Below, one piece after another: positions 1 through 4,709 of a DNA stretch of 5,366 bases. This DNA is from an uncultured Eubacteriales bacterium (GTDB lineage Bacteria > Bacillota > Clostridia > Oscillospirales > Acutalibacteraceae), in contig CAKSUE010000067.1 in the NCBI GenBank assembly GCA_934501135.1, positions 1-5,366 of the forward strand. The letters run 5' to 3'. Under the pieces are notes generated by a model that worked only from the letters and a program-made list of their open reading frames with translations, ran no database searches and had not been told where the DNA came from. The stretch's first letter is position 1. Each line of letters opens with the position of its first letter. The translations under genes were made by a program, and so were the position numbers.

Positions 1-117
1 TGCGGTTAAAATACCTGTAATTCCAGCACCGATAATTGCAACATTTGTTTTTAAGTCTTTATTGGGTTTACAATTATTTTTGTTTAATAAAAAGTCTTCC
101 CAAATACTTTTATTCAT
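1..117 (-). CDS. FAD-dependent oxidoreductase, N-terminal fragment (runs off left edge)
   Basis: Only the first 39 codons are present. The reading frame starts at an ATG (115-117, minus strand) and is open to base 1. An AGGA ribosome binding site lies nine bases upstream (127-130). Residues 25-39 read NVAIIGAGITGILTA, a beta strand followed by the glycine-rich GxGxxG turn that binds the ADP part of FAD or NAD in a Rossmann fold. The leading segment MNKSIWEDF, followed by a DLKTNVAIIG block, resembles from memory the start of Firmicute oxidoreductases of the DAO/glycine-oxidase superfamily. Some of those carry a C-terminal Rieske 2Fe-2S domain. Substrate and full length cannot be seen. It lies 169 bases downstream of the DNA glycosylase gene on the same strand, and I see no convincing promoter in the gap, so co-transcription is possible but unproven. 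The dinucleotide-fold call is firm; the exact subfamily is inference. Confidence 0.75.
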   Translation of the reverse strand, partial: MNKSIWEDFLLNKNNCKPNKDLKTNVAIIGAGITGILTA

Positions 118-286
118 TATATATCGTCCTTTTATAGTTGTTTTCAATTTTATGATTACCAGTAAAAATGAAAATAACTATATAGAAATTATTGATAAGT
201 ATGTAAGTTTTGGAAATGTTTATGTTGATTTTACTAGAATTATGGAAAGCTTTATTATTATAAAATAAATGGGAAAATATCTAAAA

Positions 287-772
287 TTAGATTAAGATTT
301 GAGACCAGTAAGATAGAAGCCTTTCAAAGTTAAAAGAAGCATTAGCAGGACTTGTAGACGGAAGCTTTGTTATAGAACGTTTTAAATTATTGTAACAATA
401 CTTTAGATAAAGTTCATATGCTTTATTACCATTAGCATAAATCTTTTTTATATCACATGAGTCTAAAATAATAGATAAATCCCATGGTTCTACGTTTTTA
501 ATGCTTGTATCACTTGAACCTATAATATCGCAGCTTTTTATGACGTCAAACAGAGCTATTCCATTAGAAAGAAGCATATATTTTTTCTCTTCAATAGTAG
601 AAGGAACCGGAGAAGTATTAGTAATATGAGCAATAATTTTCCAAAATCTATTTTGCGGATGACTATAAAAGAATTGATTTTCTCGCGACTTTACAGAAGG
701 AAATGTTCCTAAGATTAAAACACTTGACTTTTCATTAAAAACAGGGTCTATAGTATGTTGTACATGTTCCAT
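287..772 (-). CDS. DNA-deoxyinosine (hypoxanthine) glycosylase, UDG superfamily
   Basis: This 161-residue protein is the normal size for the small hypoxanthine-DNA glycosylases (family 6 of the uracil-DNA glycosylase superfamily). These remove deaminated adenine (hypoxanthine) from DNA to start base-excision repair. Motif 1 is LILGTFPSVKSR at residues 19-30. It is followed by FFYSHPQNRFWK at 35-45, where Asn41 sits in the position of the catalytic asparagine described for this family. The C-terminal DNA-intercalation motif is LPSTSPANA at 137-145. The fold needs no cofactor and there is no signal peptide, so the protein should be cytosolic. The ATG at 770-772 is preceded by AAGGAG with an eight-base gap, which fixes the start. 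A possible -10 (TATAAT, 800-805, minus strand) lies just upstream, with a poor -35. A short AT-rich dyad (279-292) overlaps the stop codon and is followed on the minus strand by a T-rich run, a weak terminator candidate. It is divergent from the MerR gene. Family assignment rests on recognised motifs, not on a search. Confidence 0.88.
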   Translation of the reverse strand: MEHVQHTIDPVFNEKSSVLILGTFPSVKSRENQFFYSHPQNRFWKIIAHITNTSPVPSTIEEKKYMLLSNGIALFDVIKSCDIIGSSDTSIKNVEPWDLSIILDSCDIKKIYANGNKAYELYLKYCYNNLKRSITKLPSTSPANASFNFERLLSYWSQILI

Positions 773-799
773 TAATAAAACTCCTTAAAATATATTAAT

Positions 800-805
800 A
801 TTATA
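800..805 (-). promoter_or_regulatory. Possible -10 box for the DNA glycosylase gene
   Basis: The minus strand reads TATAAT here, 27 bases upstream of the glycosylase start codon, so transcription would begin near 793 with a short leader. The region about 17 bases further upstream is only an A-run and no good -35 hexamer is present. The local sequence is very AT-rich, so a chance match is possible. Confidence 0.4.
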
Positions 806-845
806 CTAACATAATATTGTAATTTTTTCCATTTTTAATTTCCTC

Positions 846-876
846 TTGACTTTCACGTAACGTAATAGTGTAATAT
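846..876 (+). promoter_or_regulatory. MerR-type promoter with 19-bp spacer, driving the merR-family gene
   Basis: A -35 TTGACT (846-851) and a -10 TAATAT (871-876) are separated by 19 bases. Ordinary sigma-A promoters have 17. An over-long 19-20 bp spacer with the operator inside it is the hallmark of promoters activated by MerR-family proteins, which untwist the DNA to bring the two boxes into line. Transcription should start near 883, giving a leader of about 75 bases before the MerR start codon. The adjoining gene encodes a MerR/TipAS protein, so autoactivation by bound ligand is the natural reading. Confidence 0.8.
849..869 (+). promoter_or_regulatory. Imperfect 21-bp palindrome, probable MerR operator
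   Basis: The 21 bases are centred on A859, and eight of the ten base pairs around the centre are complementary (mismatches at 852/866 and 854/864). The core ACGTAACGT (855-863) is symmetric except for its central base. The dyad overlaps the end of the -35 box and fills most of the 19-bp spacer, the place where TipAL-, Mta- and BmrR-type regulators bind. Binding by the adjacent MerR protein is inferred from position and symmetry. Confidence 0.72.
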
Positions 877-904
877 TTCATTTAGAGTACTTTAAAGGCA
901 ATTA

Positions 905-958
905 TTGGGTCCATATAGTTTATTTTTGCCACTGATTAACATTGAAAGAGGGGTTTGA
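905..958 (+). other. Possible 17-codon upstream ORF overlapping the merR start
   Basis: Inside the merR leader, a TTG (905-907) preceded by AAAGG (894-898, six-base gap) opens a 17-codon frame. It ends in TGA (956-958), sharing its last base with the merR ATG in a TGATG overlap. The predicted peptide is MGPYSLFLPLINIERGV. The arrangement would permit translational coupling or a leader-peptide control of the regulator. A 54-base open frame with a weak start can easily arise by chance, so this is a candidate only. Confidence 0.22.
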
Positions 959-1803
959 TGAAAACAGTTAAAGAGGTATCAGAGTTAACTGGTATTAGTG
1001 TGCGTACACTTCACTATTATGATGAAATAGGTCTATTAAAACCCAGTCGGGTAAATGAGTCGGGTTATAGGCTTTATGATAATGCTTCAATTGAAACTTT
1101 ACGCCATATACTATTATTTAAAGAAATTGGGTTTTCATTAAGTGATATAAAAAAAATTATCCAAAACCCTAATTTTGATAAAAGGGATTCATTAAAGAGA
1201 CATAAGAGGCTATTATTAGAAAAAAGAGATCAAATTAATGACCTAATATGGCTCCTAGACAGAATGATAAAAGGGGAAGAGTATATGAGTTTAGACGACT
1301 TTAGAAATAATGAAATAGAAGATACTATGATTGAGAGTTTTAGAAAGTGTATGGATAAATATAGAGAATATTTAATTGACTATTATGGAGATGAGAAGAT
1401 GGGAGAGGAACGGTATAAAAAACTAATAGATGAAAATAAAGATGTAATCTTAGAAAATGTTATAAAATACTATGGTAGCGTGAGCGCATATAATGAAGCT
1501 TTAAGCAAAGGTATAGATCCAGATGATGTTAGCAAGGATTACCAAAGAAAAGTATTAGATATAGTTGACAAAATTGCAATTAATAAATGTATGAAAATAG
1601 ATTCTGAAGAAATACAAAAACTTATTGATGATTGGCAAAAAGAGATAGAAAGAGTATTTTTAGTTAAAACAAAGTCAATATTATCTGATGTAGGTAACGC
1701 GTATCTGAATGATAAGAATTTGATAACCCAGACTAATAAAAGATACGGAGATGGAACAGCAGAATTTATAGGTAAATCAATTAGATTTTATTGTGAAGCC
1801 TAG
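958..1803 (+). CDS. MerR-family transcriptional activator with TipAS-like ligand-binding domain
   Basis: This 281-residue regulator has three parts. Residues 1-70 form the winged helix-turn-helix (MKTVKEVSELTGISVRTLHY, then YDEIGLLKPSR and GYRLYD), which is a textbook MerR DNA-binding domain. Residues 75-108 form the antiparallel dimerisation coiled coil, ending LIWLLDRMIKGEEYM. Residues 111-281 form an all-helical TipAS-like effector domain, recognised by the YYGSVSAYNEAL, IDDWQKEIERVF and YGDGTAEFIGKSIRFYC blocks. TipAL and Mta relatives sense bulky antibiotics or other hydrophobic ligands and activate their own promoter and, often, efflux genes. This copy is about 25-30 residues longer than the usual 250-257, with extra sequence around 135-165. 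I see no cysteine aligned with the one TipAL uses for covalent thiopeptide capture. ATG at 958 is preferred over TTG at 955 because the AGAGGGG site (947-953) lies too close to 955. The promoter upstream has the MerR 19-bp spacer. No transporter gene is adjacent, so the regulated output besides itself is unknown. Confidence 0.92.
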   Translation: MKTVKEVSELTGISVRTLHYYDEIGLLKPSRVNESGYRLYDNASIETLRHILLFKEIGFSLSDIKKIIQNPNFDKRDSLKRHKRLLLEKRDQINDLIWLLDRMIKGEEYMSLDDFRNNEIEDTMIESFRKCMDKYREYLIDYYGDEKMGEERYKKLIDENKDVILENVIKYYGSVSAYNEALSKGIDPDDVSKDYQRKVLDIVDKIAINKCMKIDSEEIQKLIDDWQKEIERVFLVKTKSILSDVGNAYLNDKNLITQTNKRYGDGTAEFIGKSIRFYCEA

Positions 1804-1814
1804 CATACTTAATA

Positions 1815-1844
1815 TGCATCAATACTTTGATGCACATTATTTTT
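1815..1844 (+). terminator. Intrinsic terminator after the merR-family gene
   Basis: A perfect 8-bp stem TGCATCAA/TTGATGCA (1815-1822 and 1827-1834) closes a four-base loop. After a short CATTA it runs into TTTTT (1840-1844). It begins 11 bases after the merR stop codon, so the regulator is probably transcribed alone. The T-run is slightly offset from the stem, so termination may be partial. Confidence 0.68.
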
Positions 1845-1872
1845 GACGTGGATACTATTTGGAAAATAAATA

Positions 1873-1895
1873 TAAGATTATTTATAATAATCTTA
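1873..1895. repeat. AT-rich inverted repeat in the intergenic region
   Basis: TAAGATTAT (1873-1881) and ATAATCTTA (1887-1895) are exact reverse complements around a five-base loop. There is no T-run downstream on the plus strand. On the minus strand the following sequence is only moderately T-rich. It could be a weak reverse terminator, an operator, or chance in AT-rich DNA. The rest of the 223-base gap (1804-2026) shows no coding signal. Confidence 0.4.
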
Positions 1896-1965
1896 ATTCT
1901 TAAAAAAATGCTAATTCAGTTTTAGAACGGATTAGTTGGCTGGACCTTTTAATATTATTACAGTT

Positions 1966-1992
1966 ACATAATATACCTTAAATACATAATAT
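1966..1992 (+). repeat. Direct repeat ACATAATAT upstream of the Asn-rich protein gene
   Basis: ACATAATAT occurs at 1966-1974 and again at 1984-1992, exactly 18 bases apart. The second copy is part of a near-palindrome (TACAT-AAT-ATGTA, 1983-1995). Each contains TAATAT, so either could act as a -10 box, with the second placing a transcription start near 1999. No convincing -35 accompanies either one. They could be alternative promoters, binding sites on one DNA face about 1.7 turns apart, or coincidence. Confidence 0.35.
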
Positions 1993-2026
1993 GTAAACAT
2001 ATATTAAAAGGAGTGGTGGACTGGAT

Positions 2027-2710
2027 ATGAATAGAAATAATAATGTAAGAAGTAATCTTAAAAACAATTCGCAGGGTAATCGTGCAGGAATGCAAAAAAA
2101 TATGAGAAATAATGTTAATAGAGGTATTTCTCAAAACGATAAAAAAGAGTCTATAAAAAATAATGTTAATAACTCTTCTCAAAATAAGGCAAGTAAAGAA
2201 AAAGATAACATTGATATTATATTAAAAAAACTTTGGTCAGATAATATAATATGGACCAGATTCTTTATAATAAGTGCAATATCTGGTATAGGAGATTTAC
2301 AGATTATTACTAAGAGATTAGTTAAGAACCCTACAGACTTTGCAAACGTACTTAAAAAATATTATGGAGAAGAAAATGCAAAAAGGTTTGAAGCCCTTAT
2401 GATGGATCATTTATTAATTGGCATTAAGCTTATTAATACAGCAAAATCAGGAAACATAAATTCAATAAAGGGAATGAGAACACAGTGGTATAAAAATGCG
2501 GATGAAATTGCAGAACTTTTGGCATCAATTAACTCTAATTGGAGTTCCAGTGAATGGCAGAAGATGTTATATGAAAACTTAAAGTTAACAGAGGATCAGG
2601 TTATAAAAAGATTTGGACGCCAATATAATGAGGATATATTATCATTTGAAAAGATAGATTCTTTATCAATAAAAATGGCAGAAATTATGGCAGAAGGAAT
2701 AATGAAATAA
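2027..2710 (+). CDS. Uncharacterised helical protein with Asn-rich basic N-terminal tail
   Basis: The 227-residue product has two parts. Residues 1-60 are low-complexity: 18 asparagines, 13 Lys/Arg and only four acidic residues, probably disordered, with repeated R/K-NNVN units. Residues 61-227 look like a compact soluble helical domain. Recognisable blocks are LKKLWSDNIIWTRFFIIS (67-84), ITKRLVKNPTDFANVLKKYYG (95-114 core), DHLLIGIKLINTAKSGN (127-143), WYKNADEIAELLASIN (154-169) and EWQKMLYENLKLTEDQV (176-192). From memory this matches a widespread Firmicute family of about 170-190 residues with WTR, DFANVL, HLL, WYANADEIA and LYDHLKMTE signatures. Some members carry the name acetylglutamate kinase, but I see no kinase or nucleotide-binding motif to support it. 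No signal peptide or membrane helix is evident. AAGGAG (2008-2013) is 13 bases from the ATG and a second GGTGGA (2015-2020) is six away, so the start is slightly uncertain; an in-frame CTG at 2021 fits the first site. It has hairpins on both sides and is probably monocistronic. Function unknown. Confidence 0.85.
   Translation: MNRNNNVRSNLKNNSQGNRAGMQKNMRNNVNRGISQNDKKESIKNNVNNSSQNKASKEKDNIDIILKKLWSDNIIWTRFFIISAISGIGDLQIITKRLVKNPTDFANVLKKYYGEENAKRFEALMMDHLLIGIKLINTAKSGNINSIKGMRTQWYKNADEIAELLASINSNWSSSEWQKMLYENLKLTEDQVIKRFGRQYNEDILSFEKIDSLSIKMAEIMAEGIMK
2107..2171 (+). repeat. Internal direct repeat encoding NNVN units
   Basis: The 14-base sequence AAATAATGTTAATA occurs at 2107-2120 and 2158-2171, 51 bases (17 codons) apart and in the same frame. 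It encodes the RNNVNR and KNNVNN segments of the Asn-rich tail. A looser relative lies near 2036-2047. This suggests the tail grew by short in-frame duplication, although simple AT-rich codon bias could produce the same look. Confidence 0.45.
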
Positions 2711-2728
2711 ACCCAATAATATAAATTA

Positions 2729-2763
2729 ATATAGCCTCATACATATTTAGTATGAGGCTATAT
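2729..2763. terminator. Strong hairpin after the Asn-rich protein gene, probable terminator
   Basis: Positions 2729-2742 pair perfectly with 2750-2763 (14 bp, core TAGCCTCATAC/GTATGAGGCTA) around a seven-base loop, starting 18 bases after the stop codon. This is the most stable hairpin in the window. There is no clean T-run on the plus side. On the minus side the flank is T-rich (TTAATTTATATTATT), so it could also stop reverse transcription. Terminator is the best reading, but factor-independent efficiency on the plus strand is uncertain. Confidence 0.65.
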
Positions 2764-2864
2764 ATTGAAATGAATGCAAATTCTTCAAGTTGATGAAATA
2801 ATGTTTATTTTTTTAGAATTTATGTGTGAAAATTGTAGGATTATAGTAAATAAAGTAGAAAAAT

Positions 2865-2888
2865 AATTGTCGCAAAAACAATTTTTTT
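2865..2888 (+). promoter_or_regulatory. AATTGT/ACAATT dyad followed by a T-run, upstream of the PTS promoter
   Basis: AATTGT (2865-2870) and ACAATT (2878-2883) form a 6-bp inverted repeat with a seven-base spacer. It overlaps a run of seven T (2882-2888), followed by an A-run (2891-2896) just before the -35 box. It could be an operator for a sugar-responsive regulator, a weak terminator, or AT tracts acting as an UP element for RNA polymerase. I do not find a good match to the CcpA cre consensus. The rest of 2764-2990 shows no coding signal. Confidence 0.35.
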
Positions 2889-2899
2889 ATAAAAAATAC

Positions 2900-2928
2900 T
2901 TGAATTATATGCATTTTTTTTATATAAT
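2900..2928 (+). promoter_or_regulatory. Sigma-A promoter of the PTS operon
   Basis: The -35 box TTGAAT (2900-2905) and a perfect -10 TATAAT (2923-2928) are separated by an optimal 17 bases. Transcription should start near 2935, leaving a leader of about 56 bases. A- and T-tracts directly upstream (2882-2896) resemble an UP element. The leader contains only a small 6-bp dyad (TTAGTT/AACTAA, 2960-2973) ahead of the ribosome binding site. It is too simple to be a LicT/GlcT-type antiterminator. Confidence 0.8.
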
Positions 2929-2990
2929 TATTAAGCCAAGATAAAGTAATTACGAATACTTAGTTAAAACTAAAGGAAGGTTAGATTCAC

Positions 2991-4655
2991 ATGAAGAAAA
3001 TTGTATCTTTTGATTTTCTACAAAAACTAGGGAAAGTCATGCTTGTAGTGGTTGCTGTTATGCCTGCTGCTGGACTTATGATTAGCCTTGGTAAACTTAT
3101 TGAAATGATTGCGGCAGATATAAGTTTTATACAATCAGTTGGCAGTATAATGGGCAGCATCGGTTGGGGGATAATTACTAATTTACATATACTATTTGCT
3201 GTTGCTATTGGTGGATCTTGGGCAAAAGAACGTGCAGGAGGTGCGTTTGCTGGGCTTATTTCATTTATTATTATAAATGTAGTAACAGGTGCAATTTTTG
3301 GCGTTAGCGCTGATATGCTAAATACTGAGGGCGCAATTACGCATACTTTATTTGGTGCTGAAATACCGGTAGAAGGTTATTTTATTTCTATTTTAGGTGC
3401 TCCAGCATTGAATATGGGCGTGTTTGTAGGCATAATATCAGGTTTCGTTGGTGCTGTTGTTTATAATAAATACTATAATTTTAGAAAACTTCCTGAAGTT
3501 TTATCTTTCTTTAACGGAAAACGTTTTGTCCCGATGGCAGTTATTTTTTATTCTACATTAGTTGCTATACTTTTATCAATTGTTTGGCCATTTATACAAA
3601 AAGGAATAAATGATTTCGGACTTTGGATTGCAAACTCATCTTCAACATCTCCACTTTTAGCACCGTTTATTTATGGTACTTTAGAGCGCATATTGCTACC
3701 GTTTGGTTTGCATCATATGCTAACTATACCAATGAATTATACAACCTTCGGTGGGGCATATACTATTCAGACAGGAGCAAGTGCAGGCCAGCAGGTATTT
3801 GGGCAAGATCCGTTATGGCTTGCTTGGATAACAGATTTAGTTAATCTTAAATCTTCTGGTGATATAGCTTCTTACAATGATCTTCTTAATAGCGTAACTC
3901 CTGCTAGATTTAAAGCAGGGCAGATGATTGGTTCATCTGGATTAGTGTTAGGTTTCGCGCTTGCTATGTATAGAAGAACAGATAAAGAGATAAGACATAA
4001 ATATAAATCAGTATTTTTATCTGCAGGTTTAGCTGTGTTTTTAACAGGTGTAACGGAACCAATTGAGTTTATGTTTGTATTTGTTGCTCCATTGCTATAT
4101 GCGGTATATGCAGTTTTACAGGGTATAGCTTTTAGCTTGTCGGGAATAATAGATTTAAGGGTACAGTGTTTCGGCAACATTGAATTTTTAACTAGGTTGC
4201 CAATGATCTTAAAGGCAGGCTTAGGAAGAGATGTAATTAATTATATAATTTGTTGTATAATATTTTTTATTGTTGGATATTTTATATGTTATTTCATGAT
4301 AGGTAAATTCAATTTTGCAACACCGGGAAGAAATGGAAATTATTTGGATGATGCAAATGAAGCATCAACGAAGGAAGATACAGCTGTTAAAAATAAAAAA
4401 GTTGAAGGTAATCCAGAAAATAAAGAACAAGCTGAGAAGATAATAGGTCTTTTAGGTGGTAGAGAAAATATTTTAGAAGTTGATGCTTGTATGACAAGAC
4501 TTAGAGCAACAGTAAAAGATGTTAATAAAGTTGCAGATGTTCAGGAATGGAAAAACAATGGCGCCCTCGGCCTTATAAAGAAAAATGAGGGAATACAGGC
4601 TGTTTATGGAACAAAAGCAGATATATTGAAATCAGATATTAACGATATTTTATAA
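2991..4655 (+). CDS. PTS sugar permease, fused IIC-IIB, glucose/maltose (alpha-glucoside) family
   Basis: This 554-residue membrane protein imports a sugar and phosphorylates it on the way in, using phosphate passed from PEP through EI, HPr and a IIA protein. Residues 1-440 are the multi-pass IIC domain, with hydrophobic segments near 15-37, 84-104, 130-158, 181-203, 340-385 and 415-437. It carries the family signatures YGTLERILLPFGLHHML (228-244) and TGVTEPIEF (352-360). Glu356 of this GxTEP motif, Arg233 and the His241/His242 pair are where the glucose-superfamily sugar site lies. Residues 441-478 are a hydrophilic linker. Residues 479-554 are IIB, with the phosphorylated cysteine Cys500 in VDACMTRLR. 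There is no IIA domain, so a Crr-type IIA must act in trans. The HHMLTIPMNYT and FGQDPLWLAW stretches favour maltose or another alpha-glucoside over glucose, but substrate is not provable here. GGAAGG (2975-2980) lies ten bases before the ATG. It is the first gene of an operon with the EEP enzyme. Confidence 0.92.
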   Translation: MKKIVSFDFLQKLGKVMLVVVAVMPAAGLMISLGKLIEMIAADISFIQSVGSIMGSIGWGIITNLHILFAVAIGGSWAKERAGGAFAGLISFIIINVVTGAIFGVSADMLNTEGAITHTLFGAEIPVEGYFISILGAPALNMGVFVGIISGFVGAVVYNKYYNFRKLPEVLSFFNGKRFVPMAVIFYSTLVAILLSIVWPFIQKGINDFGLWIANSSSTSPLLAPFIYGTLERILLPFGLHHMLTIPMNYTTFGGAYTIQTGASAGQQVFGQDPLWLAWITDLVNLKSSGDIASYNDLLNSVTPARFKAGQMIGSSGLVLGFALAMYRRTDKEIRHKYKSVFLSAGLAVFLTGVTEPIEFMFVFVAPLLYAVYAVLQGIAFSLSGIIDLRVQCFGNIEFLTRLPMILKAGLGRDVINYIICCIIFFIVGYFICYFMIGKFNFATPGRNGNYLDDANEASTKEDTAVKNKKVEGNPENKEQAEKIIGLLGGRENILEVDACMTRLRATVKDVNKVADVQEWKNNGALGLIKKNEGIQAVYGTKADILKSDINDIL

Positions 4656-4663
4656 TTATAAAT

Positions 4664-4689
4664 TAGGATACCGAATAATCGGTGTCCTA
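4664..4689 (+). promoter_or_regulatory. Intercistronic hairpin between PTS permease and EEP gene
   Basis: Positions 4664-4673 pair with 4680-4689 (10 bp including one G-U pair, core AGGATACCG/CGGTGTCCT) around a six-base AATAAT loop. It sits in the 54-base gap between the two genes. The bases after it (TTAAATTTAAGG) lack a true T-run and lead straight into the next ribosome binding site. It is more likely an RNA stability or processing element, or a leaky attenuator, than a full terminator. Confidence 0.55.
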
Positions 4690-4709
4690 TTAAATTTAAG
4701 GAGATATTT

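Noticed and set aside
62..268. Plus-strand open frame of 68 codons (or 38 codons from ATG 152)
   Set aside because: It overlaps the oxidoreductase start on the other strand, has no ribosome binding site at either start, and its hydrophobic Ile/Phe-rich composition is what AT-rich non-coding DNA gives.
897..930. GGCAA/TTGCC hairpin in the merR leader
   Set aside because: The stem is only five pairs around a 24-base loop, within chance expectation.
955..957. TTG as start of the MerR protein
   Set aside because: It would leave only one base between the AGAGGGG site and the start codon. The adjacent ATG at 958 gives normal spacing and the standard MerR N-terminus MKTVKEV.
1964..2182. Minus-strand 72-codon open frame
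   Set aside because: It is the reverse shadow of the Asn-rich protein's beginning, has no RBS, and has an unlikely composition.
2865..2883. CcpA cre site
   Set aside because: The dyad lacks the central CG and spacing of the cre consensus.
2935..2990. RAT/antiterminator (LicT/GlcT-type) leader for the PTS gene
   Set aside because: The leader is only about 56 bases, with one 6-bp AT-rich stem and no overlapping terminator.
3623..3844. Plus-strand 73-codon frame inside the PTS gene
   Set aside because: It lies wholly in another frame of a well-supported permease gene and has no start signal.
3872..4180. Minus-strand 102-codon frame inside the PTS gene
   Set aside because: It is an antisense shadow of the permease codons with no RBS or recognisable domain.
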